Assembly (NCBI GenBank): GCA_949825065.1
Contig: OX463856.1
Location: 12,895,238 to 12,959,237, forward strand
Direction of reading: 5' to 3'
DNA: 64,000 nt
DNA from: Odontocerum albicorne
Lineage: Eukaryota > Arthropoda > Insecta > Trichoptera > Odontoceridae
Shown piece after piece: positions 33,801 to 44,440 of this stretch; position 1 is the stretch's first letter, and each line of letters opens with the position of its first letter. The position numbers and the translations under genes are program-made. The notes under the pieces were generated by a model. The model did no database searches. It had not been told where the DNA came from and saw nothing but the letters and a program-made list of their open reading frames with translations.

Positions 33801-33984
33801 TATTGAACACTTTTATTGCAAATAAAATCTAGCGTTTTTTTTTGCCAGGCGGAAATCTCTTCCAGCCCATCAGACGAAAGTAAATGGAGCAAATTACATG
33901 GTCGCAAAAAAAATCAAATGACTATCCATCCCCACGAAATACATGAACACATACGTAAGCATACGCCCCAAAGCGATCATGTCA

Positions 33985-34650
33985 CTGCCTTCATATGCAT
34001 ATTAATATAATGGAATGTCTAATTTACTTACAATAGTCAGTAACTTCATATCCATATTCATATAATGGAATGTCTAATTTACAAATAATTGTCACCACCT
34101 TCATATCCATATAATGAAATGTCTAATTTACTTATAATAGTCACTATCCTCATATCCATATTTATACAATAGAATGTCTTATTTACTAATAATAGTAACT
34201 ACCCTTATGTACATATTCATATAATGGAATGTCTTATTTACTAATAACAGTCACTACCTTCATGTACATATTCATATAATGGGATGTCTAATTTATAGTC
34301 ACTACCTTCATATCCATATTCATATAATGGAATGTCTTATTGACTAATAAAACTCACTACCTTCATATCCATATTCATATAACGGAATGTCTAATTTACT
34401 AATAATAGTCACTACCTTCATATCCATATTCATATAACGGAATGTCTAATTTACTAATAATAGTCACTACCTTCCTATCCATATTCATATAATGGAATGT
34501 CTAATTTACTTATAATAGTCACTACCTTCATATCCATATTCATATAACGGAATGTCTAATTTACTAATAATAGTCACTACCTTCATATCCATATTCATAT
34601 AATGGAATGTTTAATTTACTTATAATAGTCACTTCTTTCATATCCTTATG
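33985..34650 (+). repeat. 55-bp tandem repeat, about 12 copies
   Basis: Unit: CATATAA(T/C)GGAATGTCTAAT then TTACTAATAATAGTCACTAC and CTTCATATCCATATT. Outer copies are more diverged and partly deleted; central copies (34330-34600) are nearly identical. Confidence 0.95.
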
Positions 34651-34754
34651 CTGATCTAATTTTCTTCTCAATTCAATTCAAATAACAGTTTCATATAGTG
34701 GCATTTAGAGAGCAAACTCTCCTCAAGGGCGCTCTTGGGCAATCTTGTGGGATT

Positions 34755-34918
34755 AAAGCCATATGGCAACCTCCCAAAACCAACTAAAAAATGTTTATGA
34801 TGCCTTAAGTGAAAAGCAAACTGAATACTATTTTTTTTATCTGAGTTCCAACAGCAATCGAACGCGCAACTTCCGGGTCGGAAAACAAGCATCTTACCAA
34901 CTAGGCCACGCAGGTTGT
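34755..34918 (-). mobile_element. tRNA-derived SINE, family A
   Basis: Minus strand: GTGGCCTAGTTGGTAAGATG (A-box) and GCGCGTTCGATTGCTG (B-box), then the body with TTGCTTTTCACTTAAGGCAT. Immediately follows the 55-bp array. Confidence 0.75.
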
Positions 34919-34924
34919 CAAATA

Positions 34925-35734
34925 TTTGGTTATATATTTGAAATCTTTCGTTTGGAGCATCGTTTTGATTTAATTATTTATTTTTATTTAATAAATTGAT
35001 ATACGTGTTCAAATAGAAAACATTTTCCAAAGGCTATACCTATATAAAAAAAAATATATCTTAAGAACTAAAAATATTGGATTTATTTCCCGAACTAAAG
35101 TGCCCTTTAGGAGAATCTGCTTTCTAAATGTCACTTTACATTTATTTTCATTGATTACTTTTAATAATTATTATTATTTCAAATGTTTTTATTGTCCTTT
35201 GAATTTAAAGTAAAATAATTTTCTGGTATTTTAAAATGCTAACTGCATTTTTTCAATCGAATAAATTATCATTATTTTATAAAATTAACCATGACTTTAA
35301 AACTCAATGTTCTTTGAAATATATTTGATTTATATTTGTTGCACAAAACTTGTTATATAATGAATTTCACTATCTCTGTACTGTATTTCACTATCTCTAT
35401 GCTGTATTTTAGCAAATTTAATCCCAATTTCATTAAATGGAAACAATTTAAATAACACATAATATAAAATAAGTTAACTTTGTTGATATAAATTATTTCT
35501 TGATGGAATGATAACAAATGTGGTTCACACTTTACCATGTTTAAACAAATTTACATAATTATGAGTTCCTTGCTATTTCATTCTCTAGGTTAACCTTTTA
35601 TTGTATTTTGTTATCTATAATAATGGAATATAAATTGCTTTTCCGAAAATAACAATTTGTTTCTCTTAGATTTATATTTTTAATTTCTAGATATTTACTT
35701 TATCATTGCGCTCAATATAGTAAAGCATCACCAC
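34925..35734. other. Intron, nothing recognised
   Basis: Very AT-rich; no motif-bearing frames. Confidence 0.55.
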
Positions 35735-35935
35735 ACGTATTTCTATCATATTTCCAGAGTCACTTTTGTACAAAATCATCACCACACGTGTTTCTATCAT
35801 ATTTTTGGAGCCATTTTTATATGAAATCATTACCACACGTGTTTTTATCATATATCCGGAGTCATTTTTGTATAAAATCATCACCCCACGTGTTTCTATC
35901 ACATTTCCGGAGTCATATTTGTATACAATTGTATA
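35735..35935 (+). repeat. 51-bp tandem repeat, about 4 copies
   Basis: Unit contains CACACGTGTTTCTATCATAT and GGAGTCATTTTTGTATA. 51 is a multiple of 3, which is why frames on both strands stay open as 17-residue repeats; I see no reason to call a gene. Confidence 0.9.
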
Positions 35936-35974
35936 ACATTATATTTCTGTTATACACGGAGTACTACCTGGATG

Positions 35975-36135
35975 GTTTATTACCATGTGACAATCTCTTT
36001 TAATCATCCAGGAAGGTTTTAAACAAGCATTAAGTGAAAACTAGATTGGAACCCTTTTTTTAAATATCCGTGTGCCAACTGAAAAAGAGCCAGCTAAGGT
36101 CAGAAGACAGACGTTTTATCAACTAATTCACCAAA
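35975..36135 (-). mobile_element. SINE family A, degenerate
   Basis: Minus strand retains the AAACGTCTGTCTTCTGACC head remnant and the CAATCTAGTTTTCACTTAAT body; A-box mutated. Confidence 0.5.
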
Positions 36136-36164
36136 GTCTTCTTCATTCCTCTTCAGTCAATCTG

Positions 36165-36570
36165 CAGAGGTTGAGATAAAAAGTAAAACTGGATTGGCAA
36201 AACATGTGATGTCAAGACTTGAAAATATATGGAAGAGCAAAACTATCACCATCACGACAAAAATGCACCTAGTCAAGTCGAAGAACTGATAATCTCTTAT
36301 AGATTGTTGACAATGTTTCTTCGACGAGTCCTCCGATTTTTTGGGTATATAGCTCGTGCCCAAGGACACAGTTTGGAGAGTCTTGTGGTTAATGGAAGCG
36401 TGTAAGAACGACGCACAAGAGGAAGAGTCCAAATGCGTTGTTCTGACCAAATGAGAGACTCAAATGAACTGCGGTTTTTGAGCCCCGGAGTGCAGAGATT
36501 GACGGAGAGGAACCGTCAGAAACTTTCATTGGAGTCACGATGCTCATTCATGAGCTACACGGCAGGATGA
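36165..36570 (+). pseudogene. RTE-like LINE C-terminal fragment
   Basis: Broken frame RLLTMFLRRVLRFFGYIARA, QGHSLESLVVNGSV, ERRTRGRVQMRCSDQMRD and QRLTERNRQKLSLESRC matches the end of RTE-like LINEs (RI.....RVLRFFGHIAR....LE.LVV.GKVEGKR.RGR...RWSDQI). Ends near GATGATGATT. RT core missing. Confidence 0.65.
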
Positions 36571-37010
36571 TGATTAGTCAATCTAAATAAAAAATATTTA
36601 ACTTTTCTAAGAACATAATTTCGTTTCAGTGAAAAACATTTAAACTTTTTTTTTGGATATCTTACTTAAAATAACTTGATCATTTTCATTTAATTTCTGA
36701 GATAAGTTGTTCTGCTTTCTAACCCGAGACCCTCTTCATTTTGCTTGAAGAATACCTTGGCATAGAAAGTGAATATTTGTGTTTTATAGATCTAGTGTAA
36801 TTTTAATTTTGTTCTTATCGATCCTTAAAAAAAATCTTATCGATCCTTAACGAAAAGGATTAACCATTTTTCTATCTACTATAATCAGATGTGCTACACT
36901 CTTATTGATGTTAAAGAATAAATTCAAAAATCATTATTGATCTCAAAATATTCCTCATCCTTAATTTTCATATATTGTATTACCAGATATGTTATTGTTA
37001 CATACTGAGA

Positions 37011-37170
37011 ATCACTGTGACTTTGTTGGTAAGACGCCTAACCCCAGTCCGAGGGTTGTGTTTTAAATTTCCACTGGTGCCTGATATAAAAAAATATGTT
37101 TAAGTATACTTTCATTTAAGACTTCTTTTAGAAAATTTATGGTGGTCTAGAAGATTGCCATATAGCAATA
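37011..37170 (+). mobile_element. tRNA-derived SINE, family A
   Basis: Head TGACTTTGTTGGTAAGACGC and GGGTTGTGTTTTAAATTTCC, body ACTTTCATTTAAGAC, tail AGATTGCCATATAGCAATAA, matching the tail of the 50025 copy (TGCCACACAGCAATAAG). Near full length. Confidence 0.65.
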
Positions 37171-38249
37171 AGCTCACTATATTGTTCTCTATTCAACGAA
37201 ACTGCGATAAAATACAAAAAAATAATAAATAAATCTATACTTGTTTCCAGAGATTTAACATTTATACGATAACTGTAAGTGAATAATGAAAAAGTATTTA
37301 GTCCATAGATGTACATGGTTTCGGGTTCCGCGCACATTTCCAAAACCATAAACTTGATGACTTACGAGGGATTTCCCTTATTCCAATTCTAGTTTCGCAA
37401 GACAGCAAAAGACGGTATCTCTCGCGTATCTCGAGATGGCTGTTCTTTGGCTAATTGCACGCGCAAACTTAGACACTTAATTCTGTCTAGTTTGCTTATC
37501 AACGGTCCCAAGTGGACTGTGGTGAGGCATTTTGTTCTAATACAAGCCTTGAGACCCTAAGCAGGTTTCCTTAAGTATTACATTTTGAGAATAACTGCTT
37601 TCGTTAGTCGTTATATTATCATTAATTGTATAAGCAAAGAATGTTATAAAAGCACATTATCTTCACTTAAAATATCGAGATGAAACCGTAACGAGATACG
37701 GTCGTAAGTTTTGAAGTGCGTTTTAAACGTAAACTCACGAACCTTCGTAGAATTAATCTGTTACAGCAATGGAAACTTTTACCTAGTTTATGGGCTTATA
37801 TATGGTGCTATGAATTATTTTATCACATTTGATGTTTACCTTTTTATTCTATTGTATTTAGCTTAAATAAAAAATATAAGAAACTCATTGATAGTTATGA
37901 AGTATGTTTATTCATTTCCTCTAATTATACATGTAACATATTCAGATGATGAAAATAAATACACTTGAGAGAGATAAGCTATCAAAAGGTTTAGACTCAT
38001 CTCAAAATACTATCAAAATCGATTTATAGAACCTCCAATGAGAAGGTGAGCCTGGATGTGAGGACACCGAATGTTTCTCAACCCATATAGAAATAAATCA
38101 CACAGCAATAAAACTATATTAAATAAAACAATTCATATTTTCTTGATACAAAGGGTTTTCGCAAATTATTTGGTGGCGCATGTTAACTCAAGGGGTCTCT
38201 AAGAAGCCATGTAAGATAACTATTAAGCACCCCTAAAAAACTAAATGTA
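37171..38249. other. Intron, nothing recognised
   Basis: No motif-bearing ORF; 37390-37570 is less AT-rich than its surroundings. Confidence 0.5.
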
Positions 38250-38925
38250 GACAAAAAATAGTCAGCGATTAAAACTTGTCTGGAAGTGGACCGATGAAAA
38301 CAAAAATAGTCTACAATTAAAACTTGTCTGGAAGTGGACCGATAAAAACAAAAATAGTCTACAATTAAAACTTGTCTGGTAGTGGACCGCTAAGAACAAA
38401 AATAGTCTGCGATTAAAACTTGTCTGGAAGTGGACCACTTAGAACAAAAATAGTCTGCAATTAAAACTTGTCTGGAAGTGGACCGCTAAAAATAAAAATA
38501 GTCTGCAATTAAAACTTGTCTGGAAGTGGACCGCTAAAAACAAAAATAGTATGCAATTAAAACTTGTCTGGAAGTGGACCGCTAAAAATAAAAAAAGTCT
38601 GCAATTAAAACTTGTCTGGAAGTGGACCGCTTAGAAAAAAATAGTCTGTTGTTTATAGTTAAGGCATTAACGTTGTGGAGGTTTAAATACATTGTAATTT
38701 ATTTTTATCAAACACTGTTTATTCCACTTTTTGTGACGGTATAACCCTGCCGGTTTCAAGGCTTTCACCTCATCTTCAGGGGAGCGCAAACAAGACTTGT
38801 TGGGAGCGCAAACAAGACCGTCACAAAAAAGTGGAATAAACAGTGTTTGATAAAAATAAATTACAAAAAAATAGTCTGCAATTAAAACTTGTCTGAAAGT
38901 GGACCGCTAAGAACAAAAAAAACTG
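38250..38925 (+). repeat. 48-bp tandem repeat split by an inverted-repeat element
   Basis: About eight units (AATAGTCTGCAATTAAAACT, TGTCTGGAAGTGGACCGCTA, AAAACAAA) from 38250 to 38642, then an inserted element, then about one more unit at 38866-38925. A diverged single unit is at about 50610-50660. Confidence 0.93.
38643..38866. mobile_element. Inverted-repeat element (copy e)
   Basis: Left arm GTTAAGGCATTAACGTTGTG ... CAAACACTGTTTATTCCACT ... CCTGCCGGTTTCAAGG ... GGGGAGCGCAAACAAGAC; a shortened right arm follows (GTCACAAAAAAGTGGAATAA ... ACAGTGTTTGATAAAAATAA). Inserted in the 48-bp array. Confidence 0.8.
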
Positions 38926-38929
38926 TTGA

Positions 38930-39515
38930 ATGCTACACAATCATGAAAACTTCAAAGCCACGACTTCGACAATGTACATATTTTTTTGTAGAAAATAAAT
39001 TTATTATCCTTTTTTACTATTGTAGGTTAAGAAGTCAAATTATTATTTCCAATTTATTTGTACCGAAATTCAAACAGATATTTCGCTTGATTAAACGCTG
39101 TATTCTCCTTTTCACGCCAGAAAAGCAGTGAATTTCCTCATGATACGGTTTGTAAGCAGGAACCTCGATAAGATCCTGGTCAGTCTACTGGCAAATAAAT
39201 AGATTAACTGTGGTTAGATAACTTAAGTTAGAATCGTGGAAAAATAAACAAATATTTGGTAAAAACAAGAACGTGTTAGGTGAATAGAATCGTGAATGGG
39301 AATCCTATAAAAATAAGCAGAATTTTTGTACACGTTGTAACTTGGGATGTTGAATAATTTTTTAACCAGATTTAGAAGGAAAAAAACATTGTATTATATA
39401 TATCATAAATGAAATATAATATTGGAATGTTATATCAATGATTGAGTTCTTTAGATTTTATAAAAAGATTTTACTGGGCGTGTTTTACTATACATTTAAC
39501 ATCATATCATCAAAG
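38930..39515. other. Intron, nothing recognised
   Basis: AT-rich; no features found. Confidence 0.5.
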
Positions 39516-39517
39516 AG

Positions 39518-39880
39518 GTGCATGGCATTGAACTTCCGTGCGAAAGGTCACTAGATTGAAAATCGCGCTGTGCTACTCCCCTCAAATGACACAGGCATTT
39601 TTTTCGTCAAATATTCTGAGGTATAAGGATACATATGACTTCAGTCATAACTAATCTTTAAAAAAAAGAGAAAAAAAAAAAATGCCAGTGTGCTCCTATC
39701 GTCTCTCTTCGGTGTGTCATCGGATCCAGTACAATGGTGTGACCGGTGAGTTTGCTGGTGTGCAACGGCTCACTCACTTAAAAAGAAACAATAAACTCCA
39801 TGGTACAGCTTTGCATTTTAATTCAATTGACGTTGGAATAGCAAAGGAATCTTTGACTACGAGGCTCAGCGATGACATAA
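39518..39880 (+). mobile_element. tRNA-derived SINE, family B, near full length
   Basis: Head GGCATTGAACTTCCGTGCGA and TCGCGCTGTGCTACTCC, A-rich middle, TCCTATCGTCTCTCTTCGGT, GTGTGACCGGTGAGTTTGCT, and 3' part TTGACGTTGGAATAGC ... CTTTGACTACGAGGC. Best copy for defining the family. Confidence 0.78.
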
Positions 39881-40019
39881 TATTTTGAAAGAAATATACG
39901 AGTATATTCCTAGTTGTTAGTTTTTTTTAAGACTGTATAATTCAACAATTTGTTTTTTGATTATTTTTGTGATATGTATGGCAGACTTAATTAACCTTTA
40001 TTTAATTATTAAGTAAGTA

Positions 40020-40450
40020 GAACAAAGAACTTGGAAACATATTTTGTAGCAAATCAGTTGTTTGTAATGATAATTTTTAGACCTTTTAGATTATTTTTAC
40101 AAATTTTGCAGCAAATCGGTTATTTCTAATGATTATTTTTAAACATTATTCATAGTTAAGGCATTTTCATTGTGGAGGTTTAAAGACATTGTAATTTCTT
40201 TTATCAAACACTGTTTATTCCGCTTTTTTAACGGTATAACCCTACCGGTTTCAAGGTTTTCACCTCATCATCATGGGACACAATTGATCGTACTCTCCTG
40301 ATGATGAGGTGAAAGCCTTGAAACCGGTAGGGTTATACCGTTAAAAAAAATGGAATAAACAGTGTTTGATAAAACAAATTACAATATTTTTAGACCGTTC
40401 AGATTATTTTTACAAATTTTGTAGCAAATCAGTTATTTCTAATGATTTTA
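40020..40450 (+). repeat. 61-bp tandem repeat split by an inverted-repeat element
   Basis: Units containing GCAAATC(A/G)GTT(A/G)TTT(C/G)TAATGAT and TTTTTAGACC start at about 40049, 40110 and 40423; the gap is occupied by inverted-repeat copy f. Confidence 0.8.
40148..40388. mobile_element. Inverted-repeat element (copy f), the most symmetric
   Basis: Two arms of about 110 bp in inverted order around a short spacer (about 40275-40292). Each arm carries CAAACACTGTTTATTCC, the GGTATAACCCTACCGG block and CTCATCATCA(G/T)G. The right arm has CTGATGA (40298-40304), a hairpin, GAAA (40320-40323), a second hairpin (40325-40340) and GGAATAAACAG. No ORF. Confidence 0.85.
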
Positions 40451-40539
40451 TTTAGACTTCGCCAAAATATTTTGCCATTTGTATTAGAAACAGTAACTGA
40501 TAAATAATATAAATTAAAAAACGGTTATCTTAGTTTAAT

Positions 40540-40640
40540 CCCACTTTATTGATTGCAAATCATAATGCATTTCAACACTTGCCCTGTCATCATCAGGTGA
40601 GTTATCAAGAACCGAAATAAATTGATAACATGCGTATTGA
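40540..40640 (-). repeat. Retroelement 3'-end-like repeat with CTGATGA...GAAA
   Basis: Minus strand: CTCACCTGATGATGACAGGG ... GTTGAAATGCATTATG ... CAATAAAGTGGGATT. Same architecture as the arms of the inverted-repeat family but a different sequence. Single copy here. Confidence 0.4.
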
Positions 40641-41663
40641 TTTTAGTAAAATAGAGTTAAAATATCTTTACTATTTTTTATTATTATAGCACTATTGTTG
40701 ATATGTTAATACTTCAGTACACGAATTAAATACCATATTAGAGTAAGAAAAAATCTTTTTTTTTTCAATAAGCACCTAATAACACATGATCACTAGTTTT
40801 CACATCCTATAAACACACAAAAAAATAAACATATTTAACACAAATTACACACTAAAAATCCTATAAACCAATAAAATACACAAAACAAACAAACAAAACA
40901 AAATACCTTAAATAATCAACGAAATTTATCATCTTCTCCGCTTCTAGCCCTTTTCAACAAATATTGTAGGCCGGTTGGCCCCCATCTGATTTTTCACTGT
41001 CAGTAACTGATCTTTTGAATTAAATTAAGTTTAATACTTGGCACTGATGGGCGTTGAATTGGGATATTACTATAACTGTATCCCTATTGTTCTAGTTTAC
41101 TGCTCTAATTTTATAATATTTTAATTTTCCTACATTTTTTGCCATAAAATTTTATGTCAATATGTTTTAGTATTTAAATTAACTTTACCTTAGTAAGCCG
41201 TGTTTTATTAAAGACAGGGTTGTGTTGTGAATCGCAAACGAATAAATACAAGGAAAAATAAGGCAGAAAAATACTATACGTTTTTAAACAAGAGTTATCG
41301 ATAAAGATGCTTTATATTCATTGAAGTTCGTGTATTTTTAATATAAACAGATTTTTAATAAACGAAATACAAATTTAATATAAAAAAATCCATACAAAAA
41401 CTGTAATTTATGGAACTTGTTAAAACACTCATCATTATAAACAATGTTTCATACTTTTCAAGGGAAATTTAAAAAAAATCTTGTTATCGTTGAATTTATC
41501 TTCAGCCTTTTTCTATAACAGAGAAAAATTAATGTAACATTATTCCACACCTTCATCCGAAATCTGAATAATCAGGCTGAAGAGAAAATTTTACTTTTAC
41601 GCTAGATAAATATTTTTAATACGTGAGCGCCGCCAACGGACGTGGATCAACGACAACCTTGTA
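40641..41663. other. Intron, nothing recognised
   Basis: AT-rich; no motif-bearing frames. Confidence 0.55.
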
Positions 41664-41770
41664 CAGTAGTCATCCCTTATCTACGTTTCGCTTTCCGCGA
41701 TTGCAGTTACCCGCGGTCAACCAAAGTAATAAAAGTAGTAATGAAAAATAATTCATAAAATAAATCATAC
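41664..41770 (+). mobile_element. Possible Tigger/pogo-type transposon end
   Basis: Starts CAGTAGTCATCCCTTATCTA immediately after TA (41662-41663) and continues TTTCGCTTTCCGCGATTGCA and GTTACCCGCGGTCAACC. This resembles the terminal inverted repeat of Tigger-type elements known from vertebrates (CAGTAGTCCCCCCTTATC...). TA targets suit the family. I found no opposite end and no transposase. The match is from memory, so unverified. Confidence 0.45.
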
Positions 41771-42004
41771 GTCACATCATCTAACTTATTATCACTATCA
41801 TAATTTCCATGACCTGGTTTTTCAGACGTTTAACTTTGATCAGTTCCGATGGTACCAAAAAAAAATTAATCCTAGTCTAGTAAAAGAGTTCGCTGTTAAA
41901 AATACTCGCATGCGCCAAGTACGTGCACGAGCGTTATTATTTATTTACGTACAATAGTGCAACCAAAACGTGGAGCGACAATCTACAAGTTTCGTGTCTA
42001 ATCC

Positions 42005-42130
42005 AGTAGTTCTTAACACGAATGCTTGATTTCTGGGGCCAAAGCCAATATTTTGTCCCAGCCTCGATCTTCAATATGTTGAAATCACCAGTTTGGATAT
42101 GTTGAATGCTACCATATGAAAAACAAGAGA
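42005..42130 (+). repeat. Dispersed repeat, family C 3' part
   Basis: GTTCTTAACACGAATGCTTG, TCTTCAATATGTTGAAATCA and GCTACCATATGAA match 27940-28085 and 62640-62800. Confidence 0.6.
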
Positions 42131-42134
42131 ACTA

Positions 42135-42945
42135 TCATCATCCCAACTAGAAGAGGGGTGAGTACAATGTCATAAGATATTTTCAAAAAGAGAGAGACCA
42201 AATTTATATAACTATTATTACTCGACACAATTATGGGATGGCGACGAACGTAGTTTCATATTTCTTGGATAGATGTCGTTAGGACATAATTTTCATAAAT
42301 AATTTTATTTCTCCATAGTTTATCCTTATATTTTTTGCGCTGTCCACCGAACATTCCTCTGCCTTTTGTTTTATTTTAGGTGTTGCTATTCCCAATATAT
42401 ATGATATAGGGGTTTTTAATCCAAGTTATCTTTACCCTGAAACTCAAACACGATATATCTATGCCCCGATGACTTCTGTAGCTTGTTTCGTTGTGTGATT
42501 GTCTGAATATGAGAAAATGGGCACGCCCGTAGTAGTTCTGACATTTGATATTTGTCTAACGACTGAAATGTTACAGTCAACTTAGTGAGGTTAGCTAGCA
42601 CTCTGGCTTTCCGATATCGTTTGTGCTCCTTTGACATTATCTTTGTTCTTGTTTGTTTGTAAAACTGTATCTCTGTGTCCGAGTCCCTTATTGTATAACT
42701 TCATTCATGTACTCTATTTCTCGAAACCGTCGTTTTTATTGTTTCCATGTTAAAAAGCACAAAACGTCGAGTGTACACAATGAATGTTTAGCGATCACTA
42801 TTGCTGAACAGTGAAACAAAATATGCTCTACTGCCTGTTTTATAGTACCTTCATCATATATCATTTACAAGGTAAAATACTACAAGTAAAAATATGGACA
42901 CACAATACTTCAAAATCAACATAAGTTAGTTTTTCTTTTAATTTA
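42135..42945. other. Intron, nothing recognised
   Basis: No motif. The 73-codon minus frame at 42416-42637 is unrecognised. Confidence 0.5.
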
Positions 42946-42949
42946 TACC

Positions 42950-43610
42950 GTTATGATTCAAGGTGGACACGCCTTAGTCCAAGGTAATATTCTTGTCCAT
43001 GTTGTACACAATATGACCCAAGATAGGCATGCAATCATTTGAGATAAGTTTTTGTCCAAGATAGACATGGTCTGGTTCAATGTTGATATATTCTGCTCTG
43101 AGGTAAAAATACCAAAGGTGATATTCAACTGGTACAGACCGGTAGATTAAGCTCACTGTAATCGCACAATGGTAAGAGTGACACTGTATAGTATAGTATA
43201 GACACGCAATGGTTAAATACTAAATTAACTTATTTAAAGGTGGACTTATTATGACACAAACAGGATATGCTTTATTCCAAGGTAGACACGATTTTGACCC
43301 GACATGGACACGCTTTGATCCAAGCTGGGTAAGAAATGTTCTACATGTGGAATTGGTTGAAGGTAAAAACGATAAACTCGCAGAAAACCAAACTGTGATC
43401 CGAATTATAGTAGACATTGCTTCAAAATGTTTATGATTTGGTGAATATGGACAAGAATGATTCAATATTTAGGACGAATGTTACTACGTTCTGTTCCAAA
43501 ATATACCAAAATAGATACGTGATAGTCTAAAATGCGCTATTGTCTACGTTTGAAACGTTTTAGTCCAATTAAGCACGTAATAGTCCAAGGTGAACCAAAA
43601 TCGCTTTCGA
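42950..43610 (+). repeat. Degenerate short-period tandem array
   Basis: A loose motif of about 20 bp (TCCAAGGTAGACACG and variants: TTCAAGGTGGACACGCCTTA, CCAAGATAGACATGG, CAAGGTAGACACGATTTTGA) recurs many times over 660 bp, with diverged spacers. Probably an old minisatellite; no coding frame survives across it. Confidence 0.65.
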
Positions 43611-44335
43611 ATATATCATTACTATATTTACTAATCGATTTCTTTTGAAATTGATTAGTAAATTAAGTAACGATAACGATTGTACTCGTATTTTAAGATT
43701 TCAACGAAAAATATATAAAGTGTACACGACTTATACTTTATAGTTGGCTTTAGATCTCCTAACAACTTTTTTTGTATATTTTTTCAATGTATATTTTTTC
43801 GGCATTGATTTATATGTTTCTGGGCTGGAAAAGTAGGCCGTCAGTTAGTTAATATGTTTTCAGAAGGGGCCGACTGTAATGTATTTTATTTTGATTTCTA
43901 GACGTGTCGTCTTTATCCAAATTCAAATGATCTTTTTGTTTTTATTTCATTTGATTTTTTGACACACTACGTGGAAATCTCTTAATCCTCCGAATAATTC
44001 TGATTAAATGAAAGTATAACATCTGACTACTGAATTAAGCAATCCCCTTGGCCTACTCAGAGAACACTGCATAGACTCCGAGTATGAGTAACTAAATGGA
44101 AGGTGAATATACTAAAAGGGGGGTTCTTGGACGAAAGTAGCACTGAATTTGATTGTGGAGATATATAGGACTCACAACGCATGCTAGTTTGTCCGAACAT
44201 TGGAACTACATGCTTTGAGCAATACCTGATTGATGTGAATGATATGGTCTCGGTTGCCTCTAAATGGAAACTCTTGACATGATTGATGGTCCGGACACGG
44301 AAGTTAATGAATATGGATTTATCATATTTCTAATG
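43611..44335. other. Intron, nothing recognised
   Basis: No features identified. Confidence 0.5.
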
Positions 44336-44339
44336 CTTC

Positions 44340-44440
44340 ACATTCAGTAGTAATCTTGACCTACTCCAGACAGCTCGTTACCAGTTCCGTTCCATGCTGC
44401 TGATGTCATCCCATCTCATTCTCGGCCTGCCAGTACGTCA
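44340..44440 (-). pseudogene. LINE C-terminal scrap
   Basis: Minus strand frame TGRPRMRWDDISSMERNW then a stop and RAVWSRSR, matching GRPR.RW.DDI ... W...A.DR..W of RTE-like LINEs. Confidence 0.45.

Noticed and set aside
33985..34650. Possible CRISPR-like array
   Set aside because: Contiguous tandem units without unique spacers, in a eukaryotic intron; the same applies to the 25-, 48-, 51-, 53- and 130-bp arrays.
44020..44035. GACTACTG as the opposite end of the Tigger-like element at 41664
   Set aside because: Only 8 bp match, no TA follows, and the inner terminal-repeat sequence is absent.
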